Positions 50,618 through 59,251 of a DNA stretch of 64,000 nt are shown here, piece by piece (within the stretch, counting starts at the first letter, position 1; each line of letters begins with the position of its first letter). The notes beneath the pieces are model-generated. The model made no database searches, was not told where the DNA came from, and was given only the letters and a program-made list of their open reading frames with translations. The position numbers were made by a program, and so were the translations under genes. The stretch is taken from NCBI RefSeq assembly GCF_001968815.1, contig NZ_MIEQ01000044.1, forward strand, positions 62,001 to 126,000, given 5' to 3'. This DNA is from Motiliproteus sp. MSK22-1 (GTDB taxonomy: Bacteria; Pseudomonadota; Gammaproteobacteria; Pseudomonadales; Balneatricaceae).

Positions 50618-52205
50618 TTCCACCGTCCAGATTCTGGTTACAAGGTAAACTGAGGATCACACAGGCTCCCCCTTCAGGACTGTTACTCAGTGATAACTCT
50701 CCTCCGAGATCAGCAGCAAAGCGCCGCACCATCACCAAGCCCAACCCGGTTCCTCCCGCGCGCGAGGACTGGAATGGCTGCACACCGGATTCCAATATGG
50801 CATCAGGAAAACCAGGTCCGGTATCTGTTATCCGGATCTCCAGCTTGTCACCAATTTGACGCGCCCCTATCCGTATCTCACCGACAGCTTCACCGATCAC
50901 CTGCCCTGCGTTCAGTACCAGATTAAGCAGAACCTGCCTAAAACGAGAGCCGGGCAACAGACAACTGAGCCCTTCATCCACTTCAAAATACAGGCGCGTA
51001 TCCTGATGTAATTGATAGGATGCTAACGACACCAGAGTCTCGATTTCTTCACCAACATCAACCATCACCGCTTTCTCAGGTCGCTGTTTAGCCTGATCAA
51101 GCAACTGATTCAGTTGCCGGGTGATACGCTTGGTTTCGTCGGCGATCATATCAACCCGCTCTATGATTTCTTCCTCTACCAGATCATAACGAAGATTGTC
51201 CAGCGCCATCTGGATGCTGGTTAACGGGTTTCGCAACTCATGGGCAACACCAGCAGCCATCTCACCAACCGCACCCAGTCGCTCGGCCTGAGCCAAACGG
51301 CGCTGTTGCTGCAATAGCATGTAAGTGGCGTCACGCACCTCCTGGGTTAATAGTTGATGACGCTGTTGCTGGACTTTCTCAAGGGTCATCAACCTCTTGG
51401 TCATGTAGTTGTATTTTTTGATGATTGGCAGGACGACGGAGTCAGCATCTTCTTCCGACAGCTCGCTGAAATCACGGCGTGCCAGCTGTGACATCTGCTC
51501 GGTAAGTTTGTTTAACGGGTCAAGAACTCGGAAGCGAACCATTGCCCATAACAACGCGGAGAAAAGCAATATGCCGAAAGCAATTCCCAAAGCCATGCGA
51601 AATTCGCGCTCGGCCTGTACCTGTAGCACAGAAACCATTTCTTTATGGGCGCCTAACTCCTGATTCAAGGCATCGCGCAAGGCATACAAAGCCAGATTGA
51701 GTCGAAACCTGCCGGCACCGTCAAATTCACGCAGGTGAGTCAAAGCCGTCGACAGCACATCAGGTGTACCCGTTATCCGATTCGTCTCGACTTTACTTAA
51801 GGTCTGGAGCTGCTCGAGAAGGGCACTAAGCTCCTCCGGATTAAGATATTCCGATTCAGACTCCAACAAACTGACCACCTTCTTGCGTACACCCACTTCG
51901 GTCAATTCGATTGTCATCAGGTAGTCCAGATGCTGCTGCAGTGGCTCAATACGCTTAACGTAATGCCACGCACTGTAAATCAGCAACCCGAGACTGAAGA
52001 GCAGAACAAGCAATATTGCTGCTGAGAAGACCCGCACAGACCGGGTCAGAAGAAACTGAAGTCCACGCATCGGCATCAGATCTTTTATCCCTATTCTATC
52101 TGTTACTTTTCCCCCTTCCTCCACAGGATCAGCAGCACTGACTGACAAGGGGCTGTTCAATGAACCAAAGTCTGGCAAAACAGACGCAGGTCGGGTCATC
52201 GACAC
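50610..52205 (-). CDS. Sensor histidine kinase (partner of the NtrC-family regulator)
   Basis: A 531-aa inner-membrane kinase. TM1 is at about residues 57-79 (FSAAILLVLLFSLGLLIYS) and TM2 at about 207-226 (IAFGILLFSALLWAMV), with a periplasmic helical sensor of about 125 residues between them. A HAMP-like linker precedes HisKA with GVAHELRNPLTSIQMAL (phospho-His) and HATPase_c with RITDTGPGFPDA and GTGLGLVMVRRFAADLG. The sensor has no recognised ligand domain. It overlaps the response-regulator gene, so the two form one operon. Signal unknown; the nearby envelope genes suggest envelope or osmotic stress. Confidence 0.93.
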   Translation of the reverse strand: MSMTRPASVLPDFGSLNSPLSVSAADPVEEGGKVTDRIGIKDLMPMRGLQFLLTRSVRVFSAAILLVLLFSLGLLIYSAWHYVKRIEPLQQHLDYLMTIELTEVGVRKKVVSLLESESEYLNPEELSALLEQLQTLSKVETNRITGTPDVLSTALTHLREFDGAGRFRLNLALYALRDALNQELGAHKEMVSVLQVQAEREFRMALGIAFGILLFSALLWAMVRFRVLDPLNKLTEQMSQLARRDFSELSEEDADSVVLPIIKKYNYMTKRLMTLEKVQQQRHQLLTQEVRDATYMLLQQQRRLAQAERLGAVGEMAAGVAHELRNPLTSIQMALDNLRYDLVEEEIIERVDMIADETKRITRQLNQLLDQAKQRPEKAVMVDVGEEIETLVSLASYQLHQDTRLYFEVDEGLSCLLPGSRFRQVLLNLVLNAGQVIGEAVGEIRIGARQIGDKLEIRITDTGPGFPDAILESGVQPFQSSRAGGTGLGLVMVRRFAADLGGELSLSNSPEGGACVILSLPCNQNLDGGNG

Positions 52206-52303
52206 TGCAATTGATCAAGCCTCAGGCTCATTCAACTATCAGTTTTAACAGCGATTATTTCAGAGTTCAAAGATCAATACCACAACAATAAGCGCAGATA
52301 ACC

Positions 52304-52471
52304 CTAGGACTCAGGGGGTCGCCGTCTAGGCAACAGTAACAGAACAAGTAACAGGATTAAAAAGATATAGAACAGCAACTCAGCTTCACCGACCCAGGCT
52401 CCCGCCAAGCCGGTGAAACCCAAAGCTCCCATACTCATAGCCGCAAAAAAACAGATCAATACCCAGAACAT
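52304..52471 (-). CDS. DUF1328 (YtjA-like) small membrane protein
   Basis: A 55-aa protein. It begins MFWVLICFFAAMSMGALGFT, followed by GLAGAWVGEAELLFYIFLIL, the DUF1328 pattern of two TM helices with a GFTGLAG turn, and it ends RRRPPES. ATG 52471 is the family start. The longer frame to 52540 adds unsupported residues. The function is unknown, but the family is common in stress-induced gene sets. A second member is on the plus strand at 53686. Confidence 0.75.
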   Translation of the reverse strand: MFWVLICFFAAMSMGALGFTGLAGAWVGEAELLFYIFLILLLVLLLLPRRRPPES

Positions 52472-52572
52472 AGTCACACACTTCAAAGTACAGTTTTCGA
52501 CAAATACGATTTTAACTTTGGCAGTAAAGCCTGTAGTCAACCGACCTTATGGCAAATGCCGAAGCCGGAGGT

Positions 52573-52607
52573 CAGGGAACCAATGAATAACTCCACTGTG
52601 TTCCCTG
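52573..52607 (-). terminator. Hairpin downstream of the small lipoprotein gene
   Basis: CAGGGAAC (52573-52580) pairs with GTTCCCTG (52600-52607) around a 19-nt loop. It lies between the lipoprotein stop and the DUF1328 gene and may separate their transcripts. There is no clear T run. Confidence 0.5.
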
Positions 52608-52667
52608 TGGTCTCCAGAGCCCTGCCTTCAGAGCTTTCAGAAGCCAAATTGACTGTTCGCAGGTTCC

Positions 52668-52847
52668 TTAGTTAGTCGCATCCTTGATTTCGTCTCCAAC
52701 TTCCTCCATCTTATCCCCTGCACTTTCCAGCGTATTATCGACCTCCTCACCAGCTTTTTCGAAAGGCCCGTCAGCCTGATCACAGCCAGCCACTGAGGCC
52801 AACATCAGGATACCGAAGACTGTACTCAACAATTTGGAAATCGACAT
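52668..52847 (-). CDS. Small lipoprotein (59 aa) with amphipathic acidic tail
   Basis: It begins MSISKLLSTVFGILMLASVA then GC, a lipoprotein signal with the lipobox SVAGC (Cys 22). The mature part is a short acidic amphipathic helix (FEKAGEEVDNTLESAGDKME), similar in layout to entericidin- or ApoE-like stress lipoproteins. No defined family is claimed. TGGAGGAGTG lies eight bases before the ATG. A sigma54-type promoter with enhancer-like sites precedes it. Confidence 0.8.
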   Translation of the reverse strand: MSISKLLSTVFGILMLASVAGCDQADGPFEKAGEEVDNTLESAGDKMEEVGDEIKDATN

Positions 52848-52941
52848 AATTCACTCCTCCACAATAAAAGATCCATCCGTTGTTTCCGGACACAACCGGT
52901 TCAACAATTGCAACGAACGGGTTCCGACATCATTGAACAAA

Positions 52942-52956
52942 GCACAAACCAGGCCA
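52942..52956 (-). promoter_or_regulatory. Sigma54-type promoter upstream of the small lipoprotein gene
   Basis: On the minus strand the sequence reads TGGCCTGGTTTGTGC, with GG and GC spaced as in -24/-12 elements. It has two or three mismatches to TGGCAC-N5-TTGC. The predicted start near 52931 gives a leader of about 84 nt. Support comes mainly from the enhancer-like sites at the same distance as in the BON promoter. Confidence 0.6.
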
Positions 52957-53019
52957 AAAAACACAACCAATTGTTTTAAAACAATTTTATGTATCTTCAG
53001 TTATTACGATTTGGATAGT

Positions 53020-53058
53020 CGGGGGCTCTGCCCCACCCGAGCCGGGGGATATAACCCC
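53020..53058. promoter_or_regulatory. Tandem GGGG-N6-CCCC sites between the lipoprotein and CsbD genes
   Basis: CGGGGGCTCTGCCCC (53020-53034) is centred 71.5 bp from the -24 edge of the lipoprotein promoter, the same distance as in the BON gene. CGGGGGATATAACCCC (53043-53058) is centred 95.5 bp away. Both follow GGGG-N6-CCCC. They may serve the lipoprotein gene, and at longer range the divergent CsbD gene. Confidence 0.65.
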
Positions 53059-53234
53059 ATTGTTATCAGCGTATCACCGAATCAATACCTACCCATATAT
53101 TAAAGCTTCGCTATCCCCAGCTGTATCTATCAAAACCTCCGGAATCTCTGGCATCGACCGCTTGCAGGCGAACTCTTAGACGTGGCTTAAACAACGGTCA
53201 TACAGGTCACGGTAAATATTCTGACTCATTACTT

Positions 53235-53250
53235 CGGGCGAATTGACCCG
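53235..53250. promoter_or_regulatory. Degenerate palindrome upstream of the CsbD promoter
   Basis: CGGGCGAATTGACCCG matches the 16-bp palindrome CGGGGGATATCCCCCG at 11 of 16 positions, with all terminal CGGG/CCCG bases kept. It is centred 95.5 bp before the -24 edge of the CsbD promoter, equal to the distal-site distance of the lipoprotein promoter. Confidence 0.4.
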
Positions 53251-53337
53251 TTTCCTGAAACTTTACTCCTTACGAAAAACCGCCTAAAAAACAAATAATT
53301 CATTAAACAACAATAAGTTACGAAAAAAATTTAACTT

Positions 53338-53352
53338 CAGGCACAAATCATG
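53338..53352 (+). promoter_or_regulatory. Sigma54-type promoter upstream of the CsbD gene
   Basis: AGGCACAAATCATGC keeps GG and GC 12 bp apart and matches GGCAC of the -24 element and TGC of the -12 element. The expected start near 53363 leaves about 30 nt to the ATG, including AAAGGAG. Confidence 0.7.
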
Positions 53353-53393
53353 CTTGGTTACTGGCAAAAGCAAACGAACCAAAGGAGAACGTT

Positions 53394-53591
53394 ATGAACT
53401 GGGATCAGATCAAAGGTAACTGGAAGCAACTAAAGGGTAAAGCAACAGCAAAATGGGGCCATATTACAGATCAGGAATGGGAGGTTATCGACGGCAACAG
53501 AGAAATACTGGTCGGCAAACTCCAGGAGCGCTATGGCAAAAACAAAGAGGAAGCCGAACGTGAAGTAGAGGATTTTATCCGAGGATTATAG
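53394..53591 (+). CDS. CsbD family stress protein
   Basis: A 65-aa cytoplasmic protein. [20 protein letters not shown] is the CsbD signature, and the rest is a charged helical hairpin ([20 protein letters not shown]). YjbJ/CsbD proteins accumulate in stationary phase and osmotic or other stress, but their biochemical role is unknown. AAAGGAGAAC precedes the ATG, and a sigma54-type promoter lies 42 bp upstream. The DUF1328 gene follows and may be co-transcribed. Confidence 0.92.
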   Translation: MNWDQIKGNWKQLKGKATAKWGHITDQEWEVIDGNREILVGKLQERYGKNKEEAEREVEDFIRGL

Positions 53592-53685
53592 GGTTCGATC
53601 CGCTAAACCATTACCGAAATCAACCATTACCACGGCAACCGCTGATGACATCAATCCCAGCAAAGGTCGCCGAAGGAGAATTGAC

Positions 53686-53850
53686 ATGTTAGGTTGGGCA
53701 GCAACATTTCTCATTATTGCAATCGTAGCGGCAGTCTTTGGATTTTCAGGCATTGCAGGCACAGCGGCCAATATCGCCTGGGTTCTTTTTGTGGTCGGCC
53801 TGATTATCTCTATAGTGCTGTTTATCGCCGGTCGTCGCCCCCCGCTTTAG
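53686..53850 (+). CDS. DUF1328 (YtjA) small membrane protein
   Basis: A 54-aa protein. [20 protein letters not shown] and [20 protein letters not shown] are the two TM helices with the GFSGIAG turn typical of DUF1328, and it ends GRRPPL. GAAGGAG lies seven bases before the ATG. It is 95 bp after csbD on the same strand. It pairs with the related minus-strand protein at 52304. Confidence 0.88.
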   Translation: MLGWAATFLIIAIVAAVFGFSGIAGTAANIAWVLFVVGLIISIVLFIAGRRPPL

Positions 53851-53958
53851 CTCTGCATTCAACAACCCTGGGGCGGTATCGCTTCCAATCAAACTTAACC
53901 CCTGTCAGGCCCTCACCCTCCGGTGAAGGCCTGAAGAATCAATCAAAGGGAATCAGTC

Positions 53959-54483
53959 ATGGCAATGAGCTTCCTGGATCTGGATTGGCCACTGATCAGC
54001 ACCCATCTGATTCAGCTGATGATCGCCTACCTGCTGGCACTGCCAATCGCCTGGGACCGGGAAAGGGAAACCCGAAGCTCAGGACTCCGAACGTTCCCAC
54101 TGGTGGCTGTCGGTAGCTGTGGCTACATACTAACAAGTCTGTCGATCTTCTCGGGAGGAGATTCCGAGAGCCATGCCCGTATACTCTACGGATTAATGAC
54201 CGGCATCGGCTTCATCGGAGGTGGTGCCATTCTGAAGGAAAAAGGACAGGTAAGCGGTACCGCAACCGCAGCCAGTATCTGGATTACCGGCGCCGTGGGA
54301 GCCGCAACAGCCTGGAACAGGTATGAAATTGCCATCTTGCTTAGTCTGATGAACTTTTTCAGCCTGCGCATCGGTCGACAGATCAAAGTCATTTCAGAAG
54401 ATCCCCCCATCGAAACCAAAAGAATTGTCACCGAAACTCACCCTCTGAGTGAAAAACTCAGCGATCAAACTCCCAGGCAATAG
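53959..54483 (+). CDS. MgtC/SapB family membrane protein
   Basis: A 174-aa inner-membrane protein with four or five TM helices. PIAWDRERETRSSGLRTFPLVAVG is the conserved N-terminal stretch (RERxxRxxGLRT), and LMTGIGFIGGGAIL with GTATAASIWITGAVGAA are the later family motifs. MgtC proteins affect Mg2+ limitation growth and membrane energetics by acting on ATP synthase. The C-terminal soluble part is short (about 30 residues), so it is the SapB-type short form. AAAGGGAATC precedes the ATG. Confidence 0.9.
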   Translation: MAMSFLDLDWPLISTHLIQLMIAYLLALPIAWDRERETRSSGLRTFPLVAVGSCGYILTSLSIFSGGDSESHARILYGLMTGIGFIGGGAILKEKGQVSGTATAASIWITGAVGAATAWNRYEIAILLSLMNFFSLRIGRQIKVISEDPPIETKRIVTETHPLSEKLSDQTPRQ

Positions 54484-54552
54484 CTGTGATCACCAGCAAT
54501 CACTTTATCCAGCCTCTTCCGAAACAGACAGCATTGCAAGGAGATTATAGCG

Positions 54553-55824
54553 ATGGAAATAACTAACGGCGGCTGGTTTCTGCTGGTCGGTGCTTTGTTA
54601 CTGGGTATCGGACTGACAGCACCATCAGTCAAGCGCCTGCCAGTGACCTCAGCCATCATCTACCTGGCGGTGGGTATTGTCGTTGGCCCCACCGTACTGG
54701 GGCTGTTCCACTTCAATCCCCTTAAACAATCGGCATTGTTGGAAATACTGACGGAAGTTGCGGTACTTATATCGCTGTTTGCTGCCGGGGTCAAAATGCC
54801 GGTTCCGGTGACCTTTGCCCGTTGGCGAACACCTGTGCTGCTCGCTTTTCTGTCAATGACAGTAACCGTAGGACTGGTAGCACTGTTTGCTTACTATCTT
54901 CTCGGACTCCCGCTGGGGGCTGCTATCCTGCTGGGAGCCGTAATCGCTCCTACCGACCCCGTGCTTGCAACCGATGTTCAGATCCGCCACCCGGGCGACC
55001 ATGATCGCCTGCGGTTTACCTTGACTTGCGAAGCAGGCATGAATGACGGCACCGCCTTCCCTTTTGTCACGCTTGGCCTGGGATTACTGGGCCTGCACGA
55101 ACTGGGCGAGTACGGTCTGCGTTGGGCGCTGGTGGATGTTTTCTGGGCCACCGCCGCAGGTATTGCCATCGGAGTGTCTTCTGGTAGCGGTCTTGCTTAT
55201 CTGGCTGCCCGACTGCGTAAACGCTACAACCACTCTGCACTGCTGGACGATTTCCTTGGACTGGGGCTGATTGGGGCGGTCTACGGGATAAGCCTGCTAC
55301 TCAGCGCCTGGGGATTCCTGGCGGTATTCTTCGCCGCTGTAGCATTGCGTCAAACAGAACAACAACTGGCTGGCGCAACCCCGGACCCAAAACAGGAACT
55401 GCAATCGGAAACCCTCGGAGACGGCTCAAGCCACGTCAGTGAAGCCTCACTGATATTTAAGGAACATCTGGAGCGATTGTCAGAACTGGTTTTGATCCTA
55501 CTGATCGGTGGCACCTTGTTTCTCGACTCCTGGAGCTGGCGCGCTCTGGGCTTCGCACTGTTTTTATTCACTGTTGCCCGCCCGATCAGCGTAGCAGTTG
55601 GTCTACTGGGCACCCGCACCCCTTTAAGGATACGCGCCATGGCAGGCTGGTTTGGAGTGCGAGGCATCGGCTCGCTATATTATTTGATGTACGCTATTCA
55701 GCATGGCTTACCAGAGGACCTGACTCTGGAACTGATCCACCTGACTTTAGTGGTCGTTACGCTGTCAATTCTGGTTCATGGCATCAGCGTTAAGCCGGCC
55801 ATGAATCGGTTTTGGGGAAAATAA
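54553..55824 (+). CDS. CPA1-type Na+(K+)/H+ antiporter
   Basis: A 423-aa inner-membrane protein with about 12 TM helices. The unwound-helix region is AVIAPTDPVLATDVQI (TDPV) and the second helix is MNDGTAFPFV with GMND, typical of NhaP/CPA1 exchangers. RAMAGWFGVRGIGSLYYLMY is the conserved late segment. A hydrophilic loop of about 40 residues (residues about 275-310) sits between TM helices. It exports Na+ or K+ in exchange for protons, fitting a halotolerant organism. CAAGGAGATTATAGCG precedes the ATG. It is convergent with yebC across a terminator. Confidence 0.9.
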   Translation: MEITNGGWFLLVGALLLGIGLTAPSVKRLPVTSAIIYLAVGIVVGPTVLGLFHFNPLKQSALLEILTEVAVLISLFAAGVKMPVPVTFARWRTPVLLAFLSMTVTVGLVALFAYYLLGLPLGAAILLGAVIAPTDPVLATDVQIRHPGDHDRLRFTLTCEAGMNDGTAFPFVTLGLGLLGLHELGEYGLRWALVDVFWATAAGIAIGVSSGSGLAYLAARLRKRYNHSALLDDFLGLGLIGAVYGISLLLSAWGFLAVFFAAVALRQTEQQLAGATPDPKQELQSETLGDGSSHVSEASLIFKEHLERLSELVLILLIGGTLFLDSWSWRALGFALFLFTVARPISVAVGLLGTRTPLRIRAMAGWFGVRGIGSLYYLMYAIQHGLPEDLTLELIHLTLVVVTLSILVHGISVKPAMNRFWGK

Positions 55825-55873
55825 TGCTGAAGAATACGTTACTGGCAAAAAACAATAGTTAAGATATGACCAT

Positions 55874-55903
55874 AAAAAACCGTGCAACAAGGCGCGGTTT
55901 TTT
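55874..55903. terminator. Bidirectional terminator between the antiporter gene and yebC
   Basis: AAAAAACCGTGC (55874-55885) pairs with GCGCGGTTTTTT (55892-55903), giving a GC stem with an A run on one side and a T run on the other. It can end transcripts in both directions. Confidence 0.88.
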
Positions 55904-55920
55904 ACGGAACAGATGGAAGA

Positions 55921-56661
55921 TCAATCCTCCATCGCCTCCTCAGGAATTTCACCGTTATGATAAACGTTCTGCACATCATCAAGATCTTCCAGTACGTCGA
56001 TCAGTCTGAGCAGCTTTTTGCCACCCTCGACATCCAACTCATTAGAGGTTGAAGGAATCATGGAAACTTCAGAGAAAACAGGTGTCAGGCCTGCTTCTTC
56101 CAATGACGACTTGACTGCCAGAAAATCCCCCTGAGTCGTAAAGACATCGATAGAGCCATCATCATTGCTGACCACATCATCGGCCCCCGACTCCAGAGCG
56201 ACCTCCATAATGGCATCTTCATCAACCCCTTCTTCAAAGCTGATCTGCCCTTTTTTGTCAAATAAATAAGCCACTGAACCCGAGGTTCCCAGATTCCCTC
56301 CGGCTTTAGTGAACGCCGAACGAACCTGAGATACGGTACGGTTAACATTGTCGGTCATTGTTTCAACTAAAATGGCCGTTCCACCCGGAGCATAACCTTC
56401 ATAGGTCAGCTCATCATAGTTTTCTCCCTCACCACCACCGGCACCGCGGGCAATCGCCTTCTCAACGGTATCCTTTTTCATGTTGGCGCCAAGAGCTTTA
56501 TCCACGGCTAATCGCAGACGAGGGTTATCAGCAACCTCACCGCCACCTTCTTTAGCGGCAACTACCAACTCACGAATAATCTTAGTAAAGATTTTACCGC
56601 GCTTAGCGTCCTGTGCCGCTTTGCGGTGTTTGATATTGGCCCATTTACTATGACCTGCCAT
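55921..56661 (-). CDS. yebC: YebC/PmpR family regulator
   Basis: A 246-aa cytoplasmic protein. It begins [20 protein letters not shown], continues with the family core [16 protein letters not shown] and [19 protein letters not shown], and ends with an acidic domain ([20 protein letters not shown]). YebC proteins act as transcription factors and/or help ribosomes through proline stretches. It follows aspS, as in Pseudomonas and E. coli. Confidence 0.96.
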   Translation of the reverse strand: MAGHSKWANIKHRKAAQDAKRGKIFTKIIRELVVAAKEGGGEVADNPRLRLAVDKALGANMKKDTVEKAIARGAGGGEGENYDELTYEGYAPGGTAILVETMTDNVNRTVSQVRSAFTKAGGNLGTSGSVAYLFDKKGQISFEEGVDEDAIMEVALESGADDVVSNDDGSIDVFTTQGDFLAVKSSLEEAGLTPVFSEVSMIPSTSNELDVEGGKKLLRLIDVLEDLDDVQNVYHNGEIPEEAMED

Positions 56662-56695
56662 TGGATACTCCCTCTACTTGCGGGTGGAGACCAGA

Positions 56696-56709
56696 CCCCT
56701 TTAAAGGGG
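56696..56709. terminator. Palindrome between aspS and yebC
   Basis: CCCCTTTAAAGGGG is a perfect 14-bp palindrome. On the plus strand it is followed by CCCTTTTT. For the minus-strand aspS transcript it may act as a partial terminator or attenuator before yebC. Confidence 0.4.
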
Positions 56710-56735
56710 CCCTTTTTGCGAATATAAATGCAGCC

Positions 56736-58508
56736 TTATTCTGTCGCCTGGGGCTTGCGAACTTTGATATTCAGCTCCCGCAGCTGTGCATTACTCACAT
56801 CTCCTGGAGCAGCCGTCATAACACAGGCAGCACTCTGAGTTTTAGGGAACGCAATCACTTCGCGAATGGAAGTCGCACCAGTCATCAACATGACCAATCG
56901 ATCCAAACCGAAAGCCAGTCCGCCATGAGGCGGAGCACCGAACTTCAGCGCATCCAACAAGAAACCAAACTTCTCACGCTGCTCTTCTTCACTGATATTC
57001 AACACTTCAAATACCGTTTGCTGCATAGACTGGTCATGAATACGGATTGATCCACCTCCCAGTTCACAGCCATTAAGAACCATGTCGTAAGCGCGGGACA
57101 ACGCTGTCTCCGGGCCAGACTTCAACTCGTCAGCAGTGCAGGACGGAGAGGTGAAGGGGTGATGCAAGGCAGTCAGGTTACCTTCACCGGTTTCTTCAAA
57201 CATTGGGAAATCGACAACCCACAGTGGTGCCCATTCACGTTCAATCAAGTCAAGATCTTCACCAACCTTACAGCGAAGTGCACCCAGAGCCTCAGAAACG
57301 ATCTTGCCTTTATCGGCACCGAAAAAGACTATATCGCCATTCTTCGCTTCAACTCTTTCCATCAACTGCAAGGAAACATCGTCACCCAGGAACTTAACAA
57401 TCGGTGATTGCAGACCTTCGACACCTTTTTCCAGCTCGTTAACCTTGATCCAAGCCAGTCCACGGGCACCATAGATACCGACAAACTTAGTGTACTCATC
57501 AATCTGCTTACGGGTCAGCACCGCACCGCCGGGAACCTTTAATGCCGTAACCCGACCTTTAGGATCCTTAGCGGGAGCAGCAAATACTTTGAAATCCACT
57601 GCCTGCATCAGATCTTTAACTTCAACCAGTTCCAGTGGAATACGTAGGTCAGGTTTATCGCTACCAAACCGCTCCATCGCTTCAGCGTAGGGCATACGAG
57701 GAAATTCGCCCAACTCTACATTTAACTGGCTACTGAACAGCCCGCGAATCATCCCTTCAGTAAGCCCCATGATCTGCTCTTCATCCAGGAAACTGGTTTC
57801 GATATCGATCTGGGTAAATTCAGGTTGACGGTCGGCACGCAAATCCTCATCACGGAAGCACTTGGCGATCTGGTAATAACGATCCATTCCGGACACCATC
57901 AGCAGTTGCTTGAACAACTGAGGGGATTGTGGGAGAGCAAAGAAACTGCCTTCATGGGTACGACTGGGAACCAGATAATCCCGAGCCCCTTCTGGCGTGG
58001 CGCGAGTCAGGATAGGAGTTTCAATATCCAGAAAGCCATTATCATCCAGATAATTGCGAATATAGTTGGTAATCTTGGAACGGAACCGAAGTTTGTTCAG
58101 CATCTCTGGTCGACGCAAATCAACGTAACGGTATTTCAGCCGCACATCCTCACCTACAGACTGGTGCTCGTCCAACTGAAAGGGAGGTGTGTCGGCTTTG
58201 TTAAGAATGACCAGCTCTTTGCCCAGTACCTCAATTTTACCTGTGGTCATTTCAGGATTTTCAGTTCCTTGCGGACGCGAGCGTACCAGACCTGTAATCT
58301 GGATGACGTATTCATTACGAACACTATCGGCCAGTGCAAAGCACTCTTCTGTATCCGGATCAACGACGACCTGGGCAATACCGTCCCGATCCCGAAGATC
58401 CAGGAAGATAACTCCTCCGTGATCCCGGCGGCGATGAACCCAACCACATAGTGTTACAGTTTCACCGATCTGCTCTTCATTCAAAACGCCGCAATAATGG
58501 CTGCGCAT
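56736..58508 (-). CDS. aspS: Aspartyl-tRNA synthetase (AspRS, bacterial type)
   Basis: A 590-aa class II synthetase. An N-terminal OB fold ([26 protein letters not shown]) binds the anticodon. Motif 2 covers [23 protein letters not shown], the bacterial GAD insert domain follows, and motif 3 is [14 protein letters not shown]. The length matches bacterial AspRS (about 590). It charges tRNA-Asp, and some members also charge tRNA-Asn. Downstream of fmdB, upstream of yebC, as in Pseudomonas. Confidence 0.97.
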   Translation of the reverse strand: MRSHYCGVLNEEQIGETVTLCGWVHRRRDHGGVIFLDLRDRDGIAQVVVDPDTEECFALADSVRNEYVIQITGLVRSRPQGTENPEMTTGKIEVLGKELVILNKADTPPFQLDEHQSVGEDVRLKYRYVDLRRPEMLNKLRFRSKITNYIRNYLDDNGFLDIETPILTRATPEGARDYLVPSRTHEGSFFALPQSPQLFKQLLMVSGMDRYYQIAKCFRDEDLRADRQPEFTQIDIETSFLDEEQIMGLTEGMIRGLFSSQLNVELGEFPRMPYAEAMERFGSDKPDLRIPLELVEVKDLMQAVDFKVFAAPAKDPKGRVTALKVPGGAVLTRKQIDEYTKFVGIYGARGLAWIKVNELEKGVEGLQSPIVKFLGDDVSLQLMERVEAKNGDIVFFGADKGKIVSEALGALRCKVGEDLDLIEREWAPLWVVDFPMFEETGEGNLTALHHPFTSPSCTADELKSGPETALSRAYDMVLNGCELGGGSIRIHDQSMQQTVFEVLNISEEEQREKFGFLLDALKFGAPPHGGLAFGLDRLVMLMTGATSIREVIAFPKTQSAACVMTAAPGDVSNAQLRELNIKVRKPQATE

Positions 58509-58799
58509 AATCTATTCCTGTTTCTTAAAATCTTAAGCTGAAATCCCCGACAGGGGAGCGTGCATAAACTTTCACGATCAAACTGAGTAACGACTTGTTT
58601 TACTGGCGAGTCTATTATCCTACTAACCATTCTTATCAAGCATTCCAGGCGGGCAACCAGCGCTCACCCGGTCAGTCATCATTAGGCAGGCTGCATACAT
58701 TAGTCCGCAGCGCCCTCTAATCCGTAGCGCTCTCTAACCCCAGAGTATTCGCCAATCGGTTATATACACCAACGATCAGACAATCTACGGGGTAGAAAT

Positions 58800-59054
58800 T
58801 CATACGGATTTGGATGCCTTAGCGCTGTCACTGGAAGAGGATGCGTTGTCGCCTGCCAGGTTTTTCTTAGCGCCTGTTTTAAAATCGGTTTCATACCAGC
58901 CGGAGCCAGACAAACGAAAGCCCGCCGCCGAAACCATTTTATTCAACGCGGGCTTTTCACAAGCAGGACAATCCGTCAATTTGTCATCGCTGATCTTTTG
59001 CAGCACTTCCATCTGATGACCACAGTCATCACATTGATACTCATAGATGGGCAT
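58800..59054 (-). CDS. FmdB-type zinc ribbon protein
   Basis: An 84-aa protein. MPIYEYQCDDCGHQMEVLQK and LTDCPACEKPALNKMVSAAG form a CxxC...CxxC zinc ribbon of the FmdB family, with a Ser-rich C-terminal tail. The function is unknown, and it is often encoded upstream of aspS in Pseudomonas-type genomes. CCGGTAGAAGTT precedes the ATG on the minus strand. Confidence 0.92.
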   Translation of the reverse strand: MPIYEYQCDDCGHQMEVLQKISDDKLTDCPACEKPALNKMVSAAGFRLSGSGWYETDFKTGAKKNLAGDNASSSSDSAKASKSV

Positions 59055-59251
59055 AACTTCTACCGGTTGCTAGTGAACATACAAAACCGGCGATTATACC
59101 CCTAGAGCATCACCTAAAACCACTATAGGCAATAATACTGCAAAAAAATATTTGGCTATTCAAACCATCCTTTGCCGTTCCCGCCAACCGGCTGCAACAG
59201 AGGTTGAGCCGTCATAATCTTACCCATAACATGATTCTACCGATACCTCGC

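Noticed and set aside
52544-52560. TGGCAAATGCC near the DUF1328 gene read as a sigma54 element
   Set aside because: The GG and GC/CC spacing is wrong for -24/-12 elements on either strand.
57825-58451. Plus-strand 208-aa frame
   Set aside because: It is antisense to aspS.
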